Origin: Flavobacteriales bacterium
Lineage (GTDB): Bacteria > Bacteroidota > Bacteroidia > Flavobacteriales_D > Crocinitomicaceae
Assembly: GCA_947447525.1 (NCBI GenBank)
Contig: CANFJL010000014.1
Span: 1 to 57,461, forward strand
Direction of reading: 5' to 3'
Length of the DNA stretch: 57,461 nt
Shown here: positions 56,369 to 57,461 of the stretch, piece after piece
Numbering within the stretch: position 1 is the stretch's first letter
Layout of the letters: each line of letters starts with the position of its first letter
Notes under the pieces: generated by a model
Databases searched by the model: none
Told to the model about the DNA's origin: nothing
The model's input: only the letters and a program-made list of their open reading frames with translations
Program-made: the position numbers and the translations under genes

Positions 56369-56637
56369 TACTTTTTTTTAGCTCAAAAAAAAGTAACAAA
56401 AAAAGGAGCTGACTTAGCAATGCGCTTTACTTCGACGCACCTATAATTAACTCATTCCTGAGAAAGTTCGAAGTATTTTTAATCCCCACCAAATTTGGAT
56501 GCTAGCGACTGAGCTTTCAGCTAGTCTTAGCATATACCAAATTCAATGGGTTTTCAAAACCTCCTATTGCAAGGTCTAAAAAATAGAATGTTATTATTTA
56601 CAAAACAACGGGTTGTCGTATACAAAATAAAGTGAGG
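56369..56637 (+). repeat. Dispersed structured element, copy C
   Basis: Near-full copy in the same orientation as copy B, upstream of the dockerin gene. Inner hairpin is CTCATTCCTGAG here, with the outer TACTTCGA/TCGAAGTA stem unchanged. Ends with AAAGTGAGG, then runs into the simple-sequence array. Confidence 0.87.
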
Positions 56638-56639
56638 AC

Positions 56640-57115
56640 CTCGCTCCAATTCCAACCTCTAACCTCAAACTCTAACCTCCAACTCTAAGCTCCAACTCCA
56701 ACTCCAACTCCAACTCCAACTCCAACTCCAACTCCAACTCCAACTCCAACCTCCAACTCCAACTCTAACCTCTAACCTCTAACTTCCAAGTCTAACCTCT
56801 AACCTCTATGTCCAACTCCAACTCTAACCTCAAACTCTAACCTCCAACTCTAAGCTCCAACTCCAACTCCAACTCCAACTCCAACTCCAACTCCAACCTC
56901 CAACTCCAACTCTAACCTCTAACCTCTAACTTCCAAGTCTAACCTCTAACCTCTATGTCCAACTCTATCTCTAACCTCTACGTCCAACCTCCAACCTCCA
57001 ACTCTAACCTCAAACTCTAACCTCCAACTCTAAGCTCCAACTCCAACTCCAACTCCAACTCCAACTCCAACCTCCAACTCTAACCTCTAAGTCCAACTCT
57101 AACTCTATTTCAGTA
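56640..57115 (+). repeat. Higher-order CTCCAA/CTAACCTC simple-sequence array
   Basis: Runs of the hexamer AACTCC (about ten copies near 56688-56748, then shorter runs) alternate with CTCTAACCTC blocks. A larger unit, marked by AACCTCAAACTCTAACCTCC, begins at 56661, 56826 and 57006, so the spacing is 165 and 180 bp. One strand contains almost no G. Confidence 0.92.
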
Positions 57116-57165
57116 ATCGATAAGCCTTAAAAAGTGGGTTGAGCGTAGTCGAAACCGACTACATG

Positions 57166-57461
57166 CTATCTTACCACTTGCTTCACCACCTCAGAACTAT
57201 AAGCACCCTTACTAATCTTCACATAGTAAATCCCTGGAGCTAATCCTGTATTGTTGAACAAGAATAAATTAGTTCCTGCTTTTACTTCTAAGAGCTCGCT
57301 GTGAATTAAAACTCCTCTTGCATCTACCATACTTAAAGTCGCGGTTCCAATCAAGTTTTCATCGAGCAATGCTACTTGGAAATTTTGTTCACTTGGATTC
57401 GGATACGTCATGATGTATTGATCGCTTCCTGCTGCACAAGTTACTGCAATAACATCGTATA
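57166..57461 (-). CDS. C-terminal end of a T9SS type A sorting-domain protein (5' end outside window)
   Basis: The frame is open through the right edge; codons before the Met at 57411 (…AVTCAAGSDQYI) continue it, so the start is off the window. The visible part is a complete type A T9SS sorting domain: TYPNPSEQNFQVAL, VDARGVLIHSEL, GLAPGIYYVKISKGAYSSEVVKQVVR. The rest of the protein cannot be described. Confidence 0.88.
   Translation of the reverse strand, partial: YDVIAVTCAAGSDQYIMTYPNPSEQNFQVALLDENLIGTATLSMVDARGVLIHSELLEVKAGTNLFLFNNTGLAPGIYYVKISKGAYSSEVVKQVVR

Larger units (their letters stand above)
56216..57165. other. 950-bp gene-free region: structured repeat copy C and simple-sequence array
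   Basis: Contains the upstream region of the dockerin gene, the ACCGTGTCTTTCGAGAGCTC match (56289), copy C of the dispersed element, the CCAACT array (56640-57115) and a TTGAGCGTAGTCGAAA palindromic piece (about 57138-57154). No convincing gene. Confidence 0.8.

Overview
The window is a stretch of AT-rich chromosome from a member of the Bacteroidota, most likely Flavobacteriales. The closest guess is a Crocinitomicaceae/Fluviicola-like lineage, but that is an inference from gene content. The evidence is: several proteins ending in type IX secretion (T9SS) sorting domains, an SprB-like adhesin beside an SprF/PorP gene, a short (288 aa) primary sigma factor without region 1.1, Bacteroidetes-only families (DUF3822, BatA-type proteins, the DUF7033 deacetylase family), and TAnnTTTG -7 promoter boxes. 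No tRNA, rRNA, CRISPR array or prophage was seen.

Layout. 1-6.2 kb: the end of a SPOR-domain protein with a 25-residue tandem repeat, then clpS and a rhomboid protease (+), then a thioredoxin-fold lipoprotein/secreted protein, coaD, rsmD and DUF3822 (-). 6.4-11.1 kb: a RecD-like helicase (+) converging on an unrecognised 769 aa secreted protein and a T9SS substrate (-). 11.2-23.7 kb: a long run of minus-strand genes: M61 peptidase, YbiT-like ABC-F protein, methyltransferase, dihydroorotase homologue, BatA-type membrane protein, FAD protein, TPR protein and gyrA. 23.9-32.6 kb: clpC (+), an alpha-oxoamine synthase, GAPDH, rpoD and a DegP/HtrA protease (-). 32.7-38.7 kb: a plus-strand group, dapF, GNAT, mltG, an asparaginase-like Ntn hydrolase and a GH2 beta-mannosidase. 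39-44.3 kb: an SprB-like adhesin and its SprF partner. 44.3-45.3 kb: REP-like hairpin arrays beside an IS200-type (RAYT-like) transposase. 45.4-51.2 kb: deacetylase, wecB, radC, gcvT, efp and an outer-membrane barrel (-). 51.3-57.5 kb: a large secreted InlB/YDG/dockerin protein between two copies of a structured noncoding repeat, then a simple-sequence array, then the end of a T9SS protein.

Working together. The ordinary genes cover replication and repair (gyrA, radC, helicase), transcription (rpoD), translation (efp, rsmD, ABC-F), proteolysis (clpS, clpC, rhomboid, DegP, M61) and cell-wall precursor and glycan supply (dapF, mltG, wecB, deacetylase). A second layer is the surface: T9SS cargo, the SprB/SprF pair and the dockerin protein.

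The most unusual material is noncoding. A roughly 250-bp element occurs in three near-full copies (28.2, 51.6, 56.4 kb) plus truncated ones. It keeps a perfect outer stem around an inner hairpin with changing loop sequence, has an A8/T8 hairpin at one end, and in two copies a CTAAC/CCAAC-rich tail at the other. Two copies in direct orientation bracket the dockerin gene. A second, unrelated hairpin family is associated with the transposase. Two enzymes also show striking loss of active-site residues: an ABC-F protein with one doubly degenerate ATP site and a dihydroorotase lacking its metal ligands.
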